Shown here: positions 50,440-58,852 of the stretch, in pieces
Position numbering within the stretch: the stretch's first letter is position 1
Layout of the letters: each line of letters opens with the position of its first letter
Assembly (NCBI GenBank): GCA_002299915.1
Contig: DBOG01000014.1
Coordinates: 1 to 64,000, forward strand
DNA length: 64,000 bases
Source: Proteobacteria bacterium UBA652
GTDB taxonomy: Bacteria > Pseudomonadota > Gammaproteobacteria > Nitrosococcales > Methylophagaceae
Direction: 5' to 3'
Made by a program: the position numbers and the translations under genes
The notes under the pieces: generated by a model
Told to the model about the DNA's origin: nothing
The model's database searches: none
The model's input: the letters and a program-made list of their open reading frames with translations, nothing else

Positions 50440-51182
50440 CCGGTTTCCTCAAGCTGGTCATCATCAAACTGAATAATATTCATAAATGCATCTTCTAAAG
50501 AATCTTGCTCTGTTAATGCGGATACAGCGCCTGTAAACAGTAATTTTCCATGATGCATAATCTGTACGCGATCACACAATGTTTGCACTTCAGGCAAAAT
50601 ATGGGTGGAGAGGATGACGCTATGTTGATCTGCTATATCACGGATCAATTGCCTAATTTGGCGGATTTGAATGGGATCCAGCCCACTGGTAGGCTCATCT
50701 AGAATCACCACCTCAGGTTTATGGATAATGGCTTGTGCAATGCCGACCCGCTGTTCATAGCCTTTAGATAGATTTGCTATCAATCGCTGTGATAGATCAC
50801 TTAATCCACAGCGTTCAATCACCTCCGCTACTGCTGCGGACTGTTGTTTTGTTGGGATCTGATTTAGCCGCGCACAAAAACGTAGGAATTCGGCGACGGT
50901 TAGAGATTTATAAAGCGGTGGTTGTTCTGGTAAGTAGCCAATATGTTGTTTGGCTTGCAATGGTTGCGAAAAGAGATCATAGCCATTCACTGTTATTTCA
51001 CCATGATGGGGTGCAAGATTGCCCGTGAGCATTTGCATGGTGGTGCTTTTACCAGCACCATTTGGACCAAGAAAGCCCAATACTTCCCCTTGATTAACAT
51101 GAAAGCTAATCGAATCCACTACGTGTTGTGTGCCGTAATGACAGGATAATTCAGTAGCAGTGAGGAGGGCGGTTTCTGTCAT
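50436..51182 (-). CDS. ABC transporter ATP-binding protein
   Basis: A 248-residue ATPase. Walker A GFLGPNGAGKSTTMQMLTG, Q-loop IGYLPEQPPLY, signature LSKGYEQRVGIAQAI, Walker B EVVILDEPTSGLD and switch His in LSTHILPEV are all present. It heads the overlapping operon with the permease, GldG-like, DUF4340 and mutM. Closest in layout to GldA/CcmA-type multidrug or envelope ATPases. No substrate-binding protein or sensor is linked. Confidence 0.93.
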   Translation of the reverse strand: MTETALLTATELSCHYGTQHVVDSISFHVNQGEVLGFLGPNGAGKSTTMQMLTGNLAPHHGEITVNGYDLFSQPLQAKQHIGYLPEQPPLYKSLTVAEFLRFCARLNQIPTKQQSAAVAEVIERCGLSDLSQRLIANLSKGYEQRVGIAQAIIHKPEVVILDEPTSGLDPIQIRQIRQLIRDIADQHSVILSTHILPEVQTLCDRVQIMHHGKLLFTGAVSALTEQDSLEDAFMNIIQFDDDQLEETG

Positions 51183-51263
51183 CTGTAGATCTATATAATG
51201 TGGAGACTAATATTATATAGAATAGGTCACTCGAAAGTCGCAAAAATTAGATTATCTGTCAGT

Positions 51264-51416
51264 CTCTCAGCGATCCCTACGAAACAAGTGAAAACGCATT
51301 CATGAATAAAACACTTATAGTACACTTCCCCTCAGAATTAACAACCGATCAAATTGTTAAACTATTCGCGTTTTGTTATTTATCGTTTTTATTCATTTTG
51401 TAGGGATCGCTCAGAG
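51264..51416. repeat. MITE-like element bounded by 21-base inverted repeats
   Basis: The left end 51264-51284 (CTCTCAGCGATCCCTAC and four more bases) matches the complement of the right end 51396-51416 at 19 of 21 positions. The 153-base unit has no ORF and is AT-rich inside. It lies upstream of the ABC ATPase gene. No clear target duplication was found, so mobility is only suspected. Confidence 0.45.
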
Positions 51417-51459
51417 TCCGAACCATTAGGTTTGAACACTGTGCATAAAATCGATAAAC

Positions 51460-51514
51460 AGGCTCTATCCACACACGAACGACAGGAGAGAGGGTCTAGT
51501 ATTAGATAGAGCCT
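51460..51514 (-). terminator. Long hairpin after the EF-hand gene
   Basis: Perfect 10-base arms, AGGCTCTATC at 51460-51469 and GATAGAGCCT at 51505-51514, enclose a 35-base loop. Read on the minus strand it follows the EF-hand gene and precedes a TTTAT stretch. It may be a terminator, though the loop is long. Confidence 0.4.
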
Positions 51515-51536
51515 ATTCAGCGACTTTTTCTATTTG

Positions 51537-51815
51537 TTAGCTTTTAGTAAAAAAGCGAACAAATTCTTGCGGGTCAACTGCGCCATCCTGGCTTGTATCA
51601 ATTGCATCCCAATTACCTGAAACATCTGGGTCAGCAGCAGATTCTTCTTTGCTAACAGTTCCATTACCATCAACATCCAGTGCTTTCCATTTTGTATTCA
51701 AATCTGTTGTTTCAGTCGCAGGTGCATCCATTGTAGGTGCAGCTGGAACAGCAGCATCTCCTGCATATGCTGATGTTGATAGCACTGCAATAGATAAGAT
51801 AGTTAATAACTTCAT
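51537..51815 (-). CDS. Small exported EF-hand protein
   Basis: A 92-residue protein with a signal peptide (MKLLTILSIAVLSTSAYA), an Ala/Pro/Thr-rich linker and two EF-hands. The first loop is DVDGNGTVSKEE and the second DTSQDGAVDPQE, both with standard calcium ligands. ATG 51815 is preferred over the longer frame to 51929 because it starts the signal peptide and has AAGGAA ahead. It is probably a periplasmic or secreted calcium binder; partner unknown. It is not related in sequence to the dockerin-like tails beyond the shared loop chemistry. Confidence 0.8.
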   Translation of the reverse strand: MKLLTILSIAVLSTSAYAGDAAVPAAPTMDAPATETTDLNTKWKALDVDGNGTVSKEESAADPDVSGNWDAIDTSQDGAVDPQEFVRFFTKS

Positions 51816-52241
51816 AATTAATTCCTTTTTTTGTCTAAACAAATTACTGCATGAGAGTCTACGCAGTACTAGGGCTAATGCAAAGCGTGTGCCAACTAAA
51901 ATAAATAATATAAAATAACTATAAATCAATTAGATACGGGTTTTTTAAAGTTTTGGTTAGAGTCGCGACATAAATAAAAGGCGGAAAGTGTCTGGCTTAC
52001 CCGACAGTTATTGCTCGGTTGATATGGGGCAAGGGGACAAAAACCTCTTTCCCTTCACTTGTAATTGTATAAATGTCTGATATTAAATGTGTTTTATATG
52101 TTTAATAGATTGTTTATTATTTGTCGTGCAATAGAGACAAAGAGAATCAAGATAAAGCAATGTAGTTAAAAAGAGCAGTAAAGACTTGCTAATACGCTTA
52201 ATCTGTCGTGTCACTTATTAGCGACATTGGGGTGAAACAGC
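51816..52241. other. Intergenic region without a recognised gene
   Basis: This 426-base stretch lies upstream of the EF-hand gene and downstream of glrR. It is AT-rich, should hold the EF-hand promoter, and contains only small imperfect inverted repeats such as TGTCG/CGACA near 52206-52228. I see no ORF or RNA gene I can support. Confidence 0.5.
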
Positions 52242-53609
52242 CTATTTTTGGGGCTTAAATTGGGCTGCTTTCAGATCATGTCGTTTGAGTAAACGATAAA
52301 ATTCAGTCCGATTTCGCTTTGCTAAACGGGCTGCCTCTGTCACATTACCATTGGCTAGCTGTAATAGTTTAATGAGATAGTCTCGTTCAAAGTTAGTTTT
52401 TGCATCGTTAAAACTCAGTAACGTTGCCTGTTTTTCTTGTAAGGCATTGTCCACTAAGTTAACAGGAATTAACGGTGTGGTGGCAAATGTACAGATATGA
52501 TCAATGATATTTTTTAGCTGTCGTACATTCCCTGGCCAGTGGTAACTGACCAACTTCTCTAATGCTTCATTAGAGAAGCCTTTCGCGAGAGAGGCACTAT
52601 TTGTAATGAAGTGTTGCGCTAAAATAGGAATATCTTCGAGTCGTTCTGTTAAAGGGGGCAAGCGTAAGGTGACGACATTGAGTCGATAATAGAGATCCAT
52701 CCTAAACAGCTCTTCAGATATAAGCTGCTGAAGATCGCGATGGCTAGCAGAAATAATGCGGACATCAACTGCAATGGAAGTGTTGGCACCGACGGGACGT
52801 ATTTCACTTTCTTGCAGTGCGCGGAGTAGTTTCACTTGGAAAGCAGGCGACATATCACCAATTTCATCTAAGAATAAACTGCCGCCATCTGCAGTCTCAA
52901 ATAAGCCTTGGCGCGACTCGGTTGCACCTGAGAAAGCGCCTTTGCGGTGACCAAATAATTCAGACTCTAATAAATCTTCAGGAATCGCACTACAGTTCAC
53001 CGCAATAAAAGGTTTATCGCTACGTTTGCTAGCTTTATGCAGCGCCTGTGCGATAAGTTCTTTACCCGTGCCGCTTTCGCCTTGGATATACACACTGACA
53101 TCACTTTGTGCAACGCGCTGCACTTCACCCAGCAAACTTTCCATCACCACACTTTGACTAATAATATCGTGTCGCCAAGTATCTTGCTCTGCAGTAGTTT
53201 GATTAGGGAGAGCATTGATGTTGAGCGCTAAGCCTTTGGTAATGAGTGTGAGCAATTCTTGGCTATCAAAGGGTTTAGTAAGAAATCCAAAAGCACCTTG
53301 ATTGGTGGCAGCAACGGCTTCTTTTATAGTGCCGTGTGCGGTTAAAATAATAGTGGGTAGGCCTGGGTGGTGTTCTTGGATATGACTAAATAATGCGAGT
53401 CCATCCATTTCTGCCATTCTGAGATCGGTAATCACCAATTGTGGTGAAAACCTGGGGATCACAGAGGTGGCTTGCTTGCCACTGGTGGCTGTCTGAACTT
53501 CCAGCCCTGTCGCGCGTAGGCGAACGGCTAATAGCTTTAGCAAACTTGGATCATCGTCGACCAATAAAACCCGCTGACCATGAAAATTATTATCTATAGA
53601 TTCACTCAT
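52242..53609 (-). CDS. glrR: Sigma-54-dependent response regulator GlrR (QseF)
   Basis: A 455-residue NtrC-family regulator. The receiver domain has VLLVDDDPSLL and phospho-acceptor Asp in VITDLRMAEMDG with the Lys in LTKPFDS. The AAA domain has Walker A GESGTGKELIA, Walker B SLFLDEIGD and the sigma-54 loop, which reads GAFSGA instead of GAFTGA. The C-terminal HTH is VTEAARLAKRNRTEFYRLLKRH. In enteric bacteria GlrR activates glmY from a sigma-54 promoter. The identity rests on the linked kinase and QseG lipoprotein. Confidence 0.92.
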   Translation of the reverse strand: MSESIDNNFHGQRVLLVDDDPSLLKLLAVRLRATGLEVQTATSGKQATSVIPRFSPQLVITDLRMAEMDGLALFSHIQEHHPGLPTIILTAHGTIKEAVAATNQGAFGFLTKPFDSQELLTLITKGLALNINALPNQTTAEQDTWRHDIISQSVVMESLLGEVQRVAQSDVSVYIQGESGTGKELIAQALHKASKRSDKPFIAVNCSAIPEDLLESELFGHRKGAFSGATESRQGLFETADGGSLFLDEIGDMSPAFQVKLLRALQESEIRPVGANTSIAVDVRIISASHRDLQQLISEELFRMDLYYRLNVVTLRLPPLTERLEDIPILAQHFITNSASLAKGFSNEALEKLVSYHWPGNVRQLKNIIDHICTFATTPLIPVNLVDNALQEKQATLLSFNDAKTNFERDYLIKLLQLANGNVTEAARLAKRNRTEFYRLLKRHDLKAAQFKPQK

Positions 53610-54273
53610 CTAGTTTTTTATTTAAGTCTGTTTCAATTGCTTTCAGTGCTTCTATTTTGCTGTTTTCTTCTTCTAATTGCATCTCTGCATTATCAAGTTT
53701 TTTATTAATATCCGTTTCAATTGCTTTGAGTGCTTCTATTTTAGAGTTTTCGGCTTCTAATTCAGCCTGTACTTTTTGTAATTGACGGTTTAAGTTTATC
53801 TTTTCTTTTTGCATCTTCTCAAGTTGATTTAATAGATTAATTTGATTGCTATGCAACCATTGCAATTGCGCTGAGCTATCTGGCGCTGCTTGAATTGTTT
53901 GTAGCAATTCAAGTGATCGCTTCAAGGGAATACAGCTAAAATCAGCATTGATAGCATAGACCAGTAGCCACGCCGTTTGCCAATTGGCCAGTGAATCATA
54001 GTCTTGTTTAAGCTGTTTACAGGCTATTTTTTGCTGTGATTTCTCCAGCCCTTGATATTGCATGCTACGAAGGAATAAATGATAGACTCCTGCCTGCTCT
54101 GGTGCCATTGAAAAAGAGCCAGGTGGCGGAAATGACTGCGACGGGCGAGCGTGTGGTGTGACCACGACTGCCTCAGAATTGGTTTCCGCTGTAGATTCAG
54201 AGGGGAGCGTGGTATAACAACCTTGAAGACTGATTAGCAGTAAGTAGAAAAGTGGGTTAACTAATTTTCTCAT
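53602..54273 (-). CDS. qseG: QseG-like outer-membrane lipoprotein with coiled coil
   Basis: A 223-residue lipoprotein. The signal peptide ends in the lipobox LISLQGC; a low-complexity segment follows, then a globular part with YQGLEKSQQKIACKQL and ANWQTAWLLVYAINADFSC, and a C-terminal coiled coil. The coiled coil contains a duplication of 28 residues (IEALKAIETDINKKLDNAE type), seen in the DNA as an 84-base repeat. Position between the kinase and response regulator genes is that of qseG, whose product interacts with QseE in enteric bacteria. It overlaps glrR by 8 bases. Confidence 0.8.
   Translation of the reverse strand: MRKLVNPLFYLLLISLQGCYTTLPSESTAETNSEAVVVTPHARPSQSFPPPGSFSMAPEQAGVYHLFLRSMQYQGLEKSQQKIACKQLKQDYDSLANWQTAWLLVYAINADFSCIPLKRSLELLQTIQAAPDSSAQLQWLHSNQINLLNQLEKMQKEKINLNRQLQKVQAELEAENSKIEALKAIETDINKKLDNAEMQLEEENSKIEALKAIETDLNKKLDE
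53611..53765. repeat. 84-base tandem repeat in the 3' end of qseG
   Basis: The copies start at 53611 and 53695 and share runs such as TTTCAATTGCTTT and GTGCTTCTATTTT. They encode 28-residue units (four heptads), the second incomplete. The divergence between copies shows the duplication is not brand new. Confidence 0.7.
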
Positions 54274-54276
54274 GGT

Positions 54277-55746
54277 TTACATATTATCCTGTGGAAATTG
54301 TAGAAAAAAACGGGCACCAGGGTAATCCTCCGTTGGTGTTAATAGTTCGATCGTACCATTATGCGCTGCTAAGTAATAATTGACGAGAGCCAAGCCGAGG
54401 CCCGACCCTTTTACGCCCCATTGGTGCGGCAGATCTCCTTGATAAAAATCATTGAAAATATAGGGACGGATCGCTTCAGAAATACCGGGGCCTTGATCTT
54501 CGACGGTAAGTTGAATGGTGTCATCATGTATATTTAAACTGATTTTAATCGTGCCATCAATAGGGGAGAATTTGAGTGCATTGGAAAATAGGTTGCCGAT
54601 AATAATTTTAAGTTTGTCATAATCCGCATGAATATAGGTACGGTCAAAATTATGCGCTACCGAAATATGTCTATTTTTAATGAGCAACTGGTATTCGTTG
54701 ACAATACGGGCAATCAAACCATCTAGTTCAAAACTAGAAAAGGCAAGATCCACACGGGTGGCAATTGTTTTCTGATATTCTAACAAGTTATCGACTAGAT
54801 TGTGGATGTTCAGATTACCCATTTTCATTAATTGCACGATTTCTGCTTGTTCGGCATTAAGTTCACCCACTACATTTTCGGATAATAGATCCGTGCCTTC
54901 TTTTAGGGTGGCCAAAGGTGTTTTGAGTTCATGCGATATATTACGAATAAAATGTTCTTTTTCTTGTTCTAAATGATTGAGATTTTGCCTAAGTGATTCC
55001 AAACGTGCGCCTAATTCGGTTAAATCTTTTGGCCCATTAATGGCGATAGGATCTTCAAATCCAATATCCCCTAAATTACGGATGGCCTCGCCTATCTTTT
55101 TGATAGGTTGCGTTAAAAAGTGAACAAATAGCAATGCGAGAAATAGTGCTAGTGGGATACTTGCCAACGCAGAGTAAATAAGCCGTTGCTGCATATTTTT
55201 AGATCGTGTTGCCAGGGTGTCTGCCTCGACTCCAATCTTCTTTTCACCATCATCCAATAAGGTTTTTGCTTGCGTTGTTAATTGATCGAAGGCGCTTAAA
55301 TCAGACTTGGCTAATTGTAGTTCATGTCTTGCAGATTTATCCAAAATATCTTGATGCAGTTGGGTTTCAGTTGTCTCAAGGATTTCTAAGCTACCAAATA
55401 GATTAGTATCTTGTGTGTAGGCCTGAAGTGAGCGTAGCACATCTAAAAAGGTCGCTCTATTTTCTAAATAGGATTCAAATAACTCGGGTTCATCTAAGAC
55501 TTGGAATTGTCGAATATTACGTTCCATCGAGATCAAACGTTCGAGTAAGACACGACTGCCTTCCGTATGCTTCACTGCTTGGAATAGGGTATGTTGACTT
55601 TGTTGGGTATATTTCCCCACATCTAATACGGTATAGATGATTACAAATATTAATGGCACAGTAACAATGACAAAGCTCGCCAATACCCATTGGTAAAGCG
55701 AACCAATGCTAAACGTTTTGTTTTCAGCAGTGTTGTTTTGGATCAT
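54277..55746 (-). CDS. glrK: Sensor histidine kinase GlrK (QseE)
   Basis: A 489-residue membrane kinase. A first membrane helix near residues 18-40 (WVLASFVIVTVPLIFVIIYT), a long periplasmic helical part, a second helix near 195-215 (SALASIPLALFLALLFVHFL), a HAMP domain and then HisKA with IRNISHELKTPLATLKEG at about residue 270. The ATP lid has VEDQGPGISEAIRPYIFNDF and GSGLGLALVNYYL. It phosphorylates GlrR. The signal is not known with confidence for this organism. It is first in the operon. Confidence 0.93.
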   Translation of the reverse strand: MIQNNTAENKTFSIGSLYQWVLASFVIVTVPLIFVIIYTVLDVGKYTQQSQHTLFQAVKHTEGSRVLLERLISMERNIRQFQVLDEPELFESYLENRATFLDVLRSLQAYTQDTNLFGSLEILETTETQLHQDILDKSARHELQLAKSDLSAFDQLTTQAKTLLDDGEKKIGVEADTLATRSKNMQQRLIYSALASIPLALFLALLFVHFLTQPIKKIGEAIRNLGDIGFEDPIAINGPKDLTELGARLESLRQNLNHLEQEKEHFIRNISHELKTPLATLKEGTDLLSENVVGELNAEQAEIVQLMKMGNLNIHNLVDNLLEYQKTIATRVDLAFSSFELDGLIARIVNEYQLLIKNRHISVAHNFDRTYIHADYDKLKIIIGNLFSNALKFSPIDGTIKISLNIHDDTIQLTVEDQGPGISEAIRPYIFNDFYQGDLPHQWGVKGSGLGLALVNYYLAAHNGTIELLTPTEDYPGARFFLQFPQDNM

Positions 55747-55883
55747 GGTTTATCGATGCTTTGAAATAAGGATTAAGTGTGCTGGTGAGATTATAAATAA
55801 ACAGCATGGAGAAGTAGACGATTATTCCACGGGAAAGTTGCAGTCATTCAATTACACGGAATAATAACGCGATAAATAGACAT

Positions 55884-55911
55884 AAAAAAACCCGCAATGG
55901 CGGGTTTTTTT
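55884..55911. terminator. Terminator after rpmG (and after upstream sequence on the other strand)
   Basis: Symmetric hairpin: A7, CCCGC, a 4-base loop, GCGGG, T7. It can act in both directions; on the minus strand it ends the rpmB-rpmG transcript. Confidence 0.9.
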
Positions 55912-55930
55912 ATTCGATAATGGAAATCGA

Positions 55931-56086
55931 TTATTTGATTTTTGATTCTTTATACATAACGTGTTTACGTACAACAGGATCAAACTTTTTCATTTCAAGT
56001 TTTTCAGGCATGGTACGTTTGTTTTTGGTCGTTGTGTAGTAGTGACCGGTGCCTTCAGAAGAAACTAATTTAATTTTTTCACGCAT
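55931..56086 (-). CDS. rpmG: Ribosomal protein L33
   Basis: A 51-residue L33 of the cysteine-free type: [20 protein letters not shown], then [20 protein letters not shown] and a final YKESKIK. It is a 50S E-site-region protein. An AAGGAG ribosome site lies ahead. The gene follows rpmB by 11 bases, the universal order, and ends at the hairpin 55884-55911. Confidence 0.96.
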   Translation of the reverse strand: MREKIKLVSSEGTGHYYTTTKNKRTMPEKLEMKKFDPVVRKHVMYKESKIK

Positions 56087-56097
56087 GGTAAAGCTCC

Positions 56098-56334
56098 TTA
56101 CACTTTTTCGCCGCGAGCGCGGAGTTCAGTTAAAATGGTGTCAATGCCTTTTTTATCGATAATACGCAGGCCATGATTGCTGACACGTAGTTTGATAAAA
56201 CGGTTTTCTGATTCCACCCAAAAACGGTGGGAGTGAAGGTTGGGTAGAAAACGGCGGCGGGTTTTGTTATTGGCATGAGACACATTGTTCCCAGCCATAG
56301 GGCGTTTCCCCGTTACTTGACATACTCTAGACAT
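56098..56334 (-). CDS. rpmB: Ribosomal protein L28
   Basis: A 78-residue L28 starting [20 protein letters not shown], with [16 protein letters not shown] and [17 protein letters not shown]. It belongs to the cysteine-poor form, with only one Cys. The longer frame to 56385 is not used. It is a 50S component and heads the rpmB-rpmG operon. Confidence 0.96.
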   Translation of the reverse strand: MSRVCQVTGKRPMAGNNVSHANNKTRRRFLPNLHSHRFWVESENRFIKLRVSNHGLRIIDKKGIDTILTELRARGEKV

Positions 56335-56446
56335 TTCGAAAATGCTCCTGAAAATCTGTTCTGTTTTAGGGCTAAAATAGCCCAATTAAATCCGTAAAGC
56401 CCGCCATTATGCCACAGTCACATTTAGATGTGTAGTCTAATTATGC

Positions 56447-56932
56447 TTAACTTTCTTGCAACCCCATACTATGGAGTTTTTCTTTTAATGCATCCATGTT
56501 GAGCTCGCCTATTTTGCGCATTAAGATGTCGCCTGTTGGGGAAATAAGGAAATGCGTTGGGGTAACGCGAACTTGATTAAATGCAGCGGCGATCTCGCCT
56601 GTTTCATCCCAAATGATAGGATAAGGCAATTGTTTGCGCGCACGCATGGCTTGGAGTTGGGCAGGTGTGTCGTGCGCTAATGCAATCGCTAAGAAGCGCA
56701 AGCCTTGTGCTGCAAATTGATCATGCAAGGCAATCAGTTCAGGGATCTCTTTGATACAACCAGGGCAATCAGTTGCCCAGAAAATGACGAGCAAGGGACT
56801 TTGGGGTTTGGATAACACAGCATGCTGTACGCCATCAATATCGGTAAGCGTAAGATCGGGTGCTTGTGGGGAAGAACAGGCCGTTAATGCAATTAAAGCG
56901 AGCGTGAATAAAAAGGGACGTATCATAATCAT
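56447..56932 (-). CDS. TlpA-like thioredoxin-fold lipoprotein
   Basis: A 161-residue protein. A lipobox (LIALTAC) follows the signal helix, then a thioredoxin/AhpC-TSA fold with WATDCPGCIKEIPELIAL, whose CPGC is the redox pair, and the cis-Pro in VRVTPTHFLISP. Such TlpA/ResA-like proteins reduce periplasmic disulfides, for example in cytochrome c maturation. ATG 56932 overlaps the stop of the upstream acetolactate-synthase-like gene (ATGA), so the two are cotranscribed; the reason for that pairing is unclear. Confidence 0.85.
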   Translation of the reverse strand: MIMIRPFLFTLALIALTACSSPQAPDLTLTDIDGVQHAVLSKPQSPLLVIFWATDCPGCIKEIPELIALHDQFAAQGLRFLAIALAHDTPAQLQAMRARKQLPYPIIWDETGEIAAAFNQVRVTPTHFLISPTGDILMRKIGELNMDALKEKLHSMGLQES

Positions 56933-58566
56933 ATTGGGCAAGTCAGTTGACCTAAACTTTCGGTTAATTTTAAGTTTTCACGATAGTCTACAGGACAATC
57001 AATAATGGTGACGGTATCTTGGGCTAAGGAATGTTCCAGTGCTGGCATCAGTTGCTCAGTGCTTTCAATTCTGACGCCTGTAGCACCAAAAGATTCAGCA
57101 TATTGAACAAAATCTGGGTTGTTAAATTTGACATGGCTACTGCGGCCAAATTGATTCTGTTGTTTCCATTCAATCAGTCCATAACTGGCATCATTCCACA
57201 CTAAAATAACGACAGCGATATTGAGCCGCATCGCCGTTTCTATTTCTTGGGAATTCATTAAGAATCCTGCATCGCCGGTAACGGCGACCACTTTGCGTTC
57301 TGGGTATGCCAGTTTGGCAGCAATGGCACCAGGCACTGCAATCCCCATGCTGGCAAAGCCATTGGAGATAATGCAGGTGTTTGGATGTTCGCAGCGAAAC
57401 ATGCGTGCCATCCACATTTTATGCGCGCCTACATCGCAGATAACAATATCTTTTAGATCTAGTGCGGTGCGTAAATCCCAAATAATTTTCTGGGGTTTAA
57501 CCGGAAATTTAGGATCATCGCGATACTGATTCATTTCATTAATTAAACCATTGCGTAATGTACGCATGGCTTTGCCTTGATGGGGAATCGCTAAGTCAGC
57601 TAGCTGAGTGAGGCTATTATTAATATTACCAATCACACTTAATTTGGGCGTGTAATGCGCATCCACTTCGGCATGATTAGCATCAATATGGATTAAAGTA
57701 CGATCCCGTGAGGGGTGCCATAAATGCGGATGGTATTCAACCATATCATAGCCGATACAAATAATGACATCAGCATTACCAAAACCACAGTTAGCATAAT
57801 CATTGGCTTGCAGACCGACACTGCCCAATGCCATGGGATGGCGAAAAGGAATGATCCCTTTGGCCATAAAGGTATTGGCAACGGGAATGTTTAATCGTTT
57901 TGCAAAATGAGCAAGCGCTTTACCCGCATCCGCGCGCACCACGCCATTACCTGCCAGAATAATGGGGTGCTCGGCTTGAGAAATTAATTGGGCGGCTTGT
58001 TCCAGCTGTGCTGTGGCTGGCTCTGCACATAAAGCAGGGTGCACGTCTAACGGTATATCTTGTTTAGCCACGGCCATCTCAGCAATATTTTCAGGAAACT
58101 CAATAAAACAGGCTCCCGTTTTTTCTGTTTGCGCGACATTAAATGCCTTACTTACAATTTCAGGAATGGTTTCTGGGCTGAGAATGCGAGTAGCGTATTT
58201 CGTGATAGGTTGAAACATCGCTTCTAAATCTAAGACTTGATGCGATTCTTTATGTAAACGATGGGTAGAGGCTTGCCCTGCGATGGCGACGAGTGGCGCA
58301 TTATCCATATTGGCATCAGCAACGCCCGTAATAAGATTGGTCGCACCCGGCCCAAGTGTGGCGAGGCACACGCCAGCTTTACCTGTCAGTCGACCATACA
58401 CATCTGCCATAAAGGCCGCACCTTGCTCATGGCGGGTGGTGATAAATTCAATTTTAGAATCCAGCAAGGCATCCATTACATCTAAGTTTTCCTCACCCGG
58501 AATACCAAAAATATAGCGTACGCCTTCATTTTCAAGGCATTGGATAAACAGTTTGGATGCGTTCAT
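56929..58566 (-). CDS. Acetolactate synthase large-subunit-like ThDP enzyme
   Basis: A 545-residue ThDP-dependent enzyme. The catalytic Glu is in FITTRHEQGAAFMADVYGR. The Mg/ThDP motif is GDAGFLMNSQEIETAMRLN, ending NDASYGLIEWKQ. The N-terminal IFGIPGEENLDVMDAL and LATLGPGATNLITGVADA are typical of catabolic AlsS-like acetolactate synthases, and there is no regulatory small-subunit gene beside it. Pyruvate to 2-acetolactate is the likely reaction, but related glyoxylate carboligase and oxalyl-CoA decarboxylase folds cannot be fully excluded. ATG 58566 (MNASKLFIQCL) is chosen over 58596. Confidence 0.85.
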   Translation of the reverse strand: MNASKLFIQCLENEGVRYIFGIPGEENLDVMDALLDSKIEFITTRHEQGAAFMADVYGRLTGKAGVCLATLGPGATNLITGVADANMDNAPLVAIAGQASTHRLHKESHQVLDLEAMFQPITKYATRILSPETIPEIVSKAFNVAQTEKTGACFIEFPENIAEMAVAKQDIPLDVHPALCAEPATAQLEQAAQLISQAEHPIILAGNGVVRADAGKALAHFAKRLNIPVANTFMAKGIIPFRHPMALGSVGLQANDYANCGFGNADVIICIGYDMVEYHPHLWHPSRDRTLIHIDANHAEVDAHYTPKLSVIGNINNSLTQLADLAIPHQGKAMRTLRNGLINEMNQYRDDPKFPVKPQKIIWDLRTALDLKDIVICDVGAHKMWMARMFRCEHPNTCIISNGFASMGIAVPGAIAAKLAYPERKVVAVTGDAGFLMNSQEIETAMRLNIAVVILVWNDASYGLIEWKQQNQFGRSSHVKFNNPDFVQYAESFGATGVRIESTEQLMPALEHSLAQDTVTIIDCPVDYRENLKLTESLGQLTCPI

Positions 58567-58656
58567 AGGTAAATTCGTTTTAAAATTTCGTATCAAGATA
58601 GACTAACAGAAAGCGTTAAGATTACAGAATAATTTGACAACAGTGAAGGGGGGGCT

Positions 58657-58812
58657 TTATTCGATAATACAAAATACGGATGAGACTAGCTGTTTCCAAC
58701 TTTCTTGTGAATCAAAATTGTTGAGAAATAATTGTAGGGTCTTTTTCGTGGCATTACCCTGATTCGCATTCATCAGATAGAGGGGAATATAAGAGGGCGG
58801 CTTTGCGGCCAT
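58657..58812 (-). CDS. Small ORF, possibly the end of a frameshifted gene
   Basis: A 51-residue frame beginning MAAKPPSYIPLYLMNANQGN and ending SSVFCIIE. Directly upstream, another frame (MMLTACNNCVVF) ends in TGATGG, so the two overlap at the start codon. Deleting one or two bases would join them into one small protein with a CNNC pair. No family is recognised. It may be noise in a 290-base gap between genes. Confidence 0.3.
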   Translation of the reverse strand: MAAKPPSYIPLYLMNANQGNATKKTLQLFLNNFDSQESWKQLVSSVFCIIE

Positions 58813-58852
58813 CAGAAAACCACACAGTTATTGCATGCGGTTAGCATCATTA

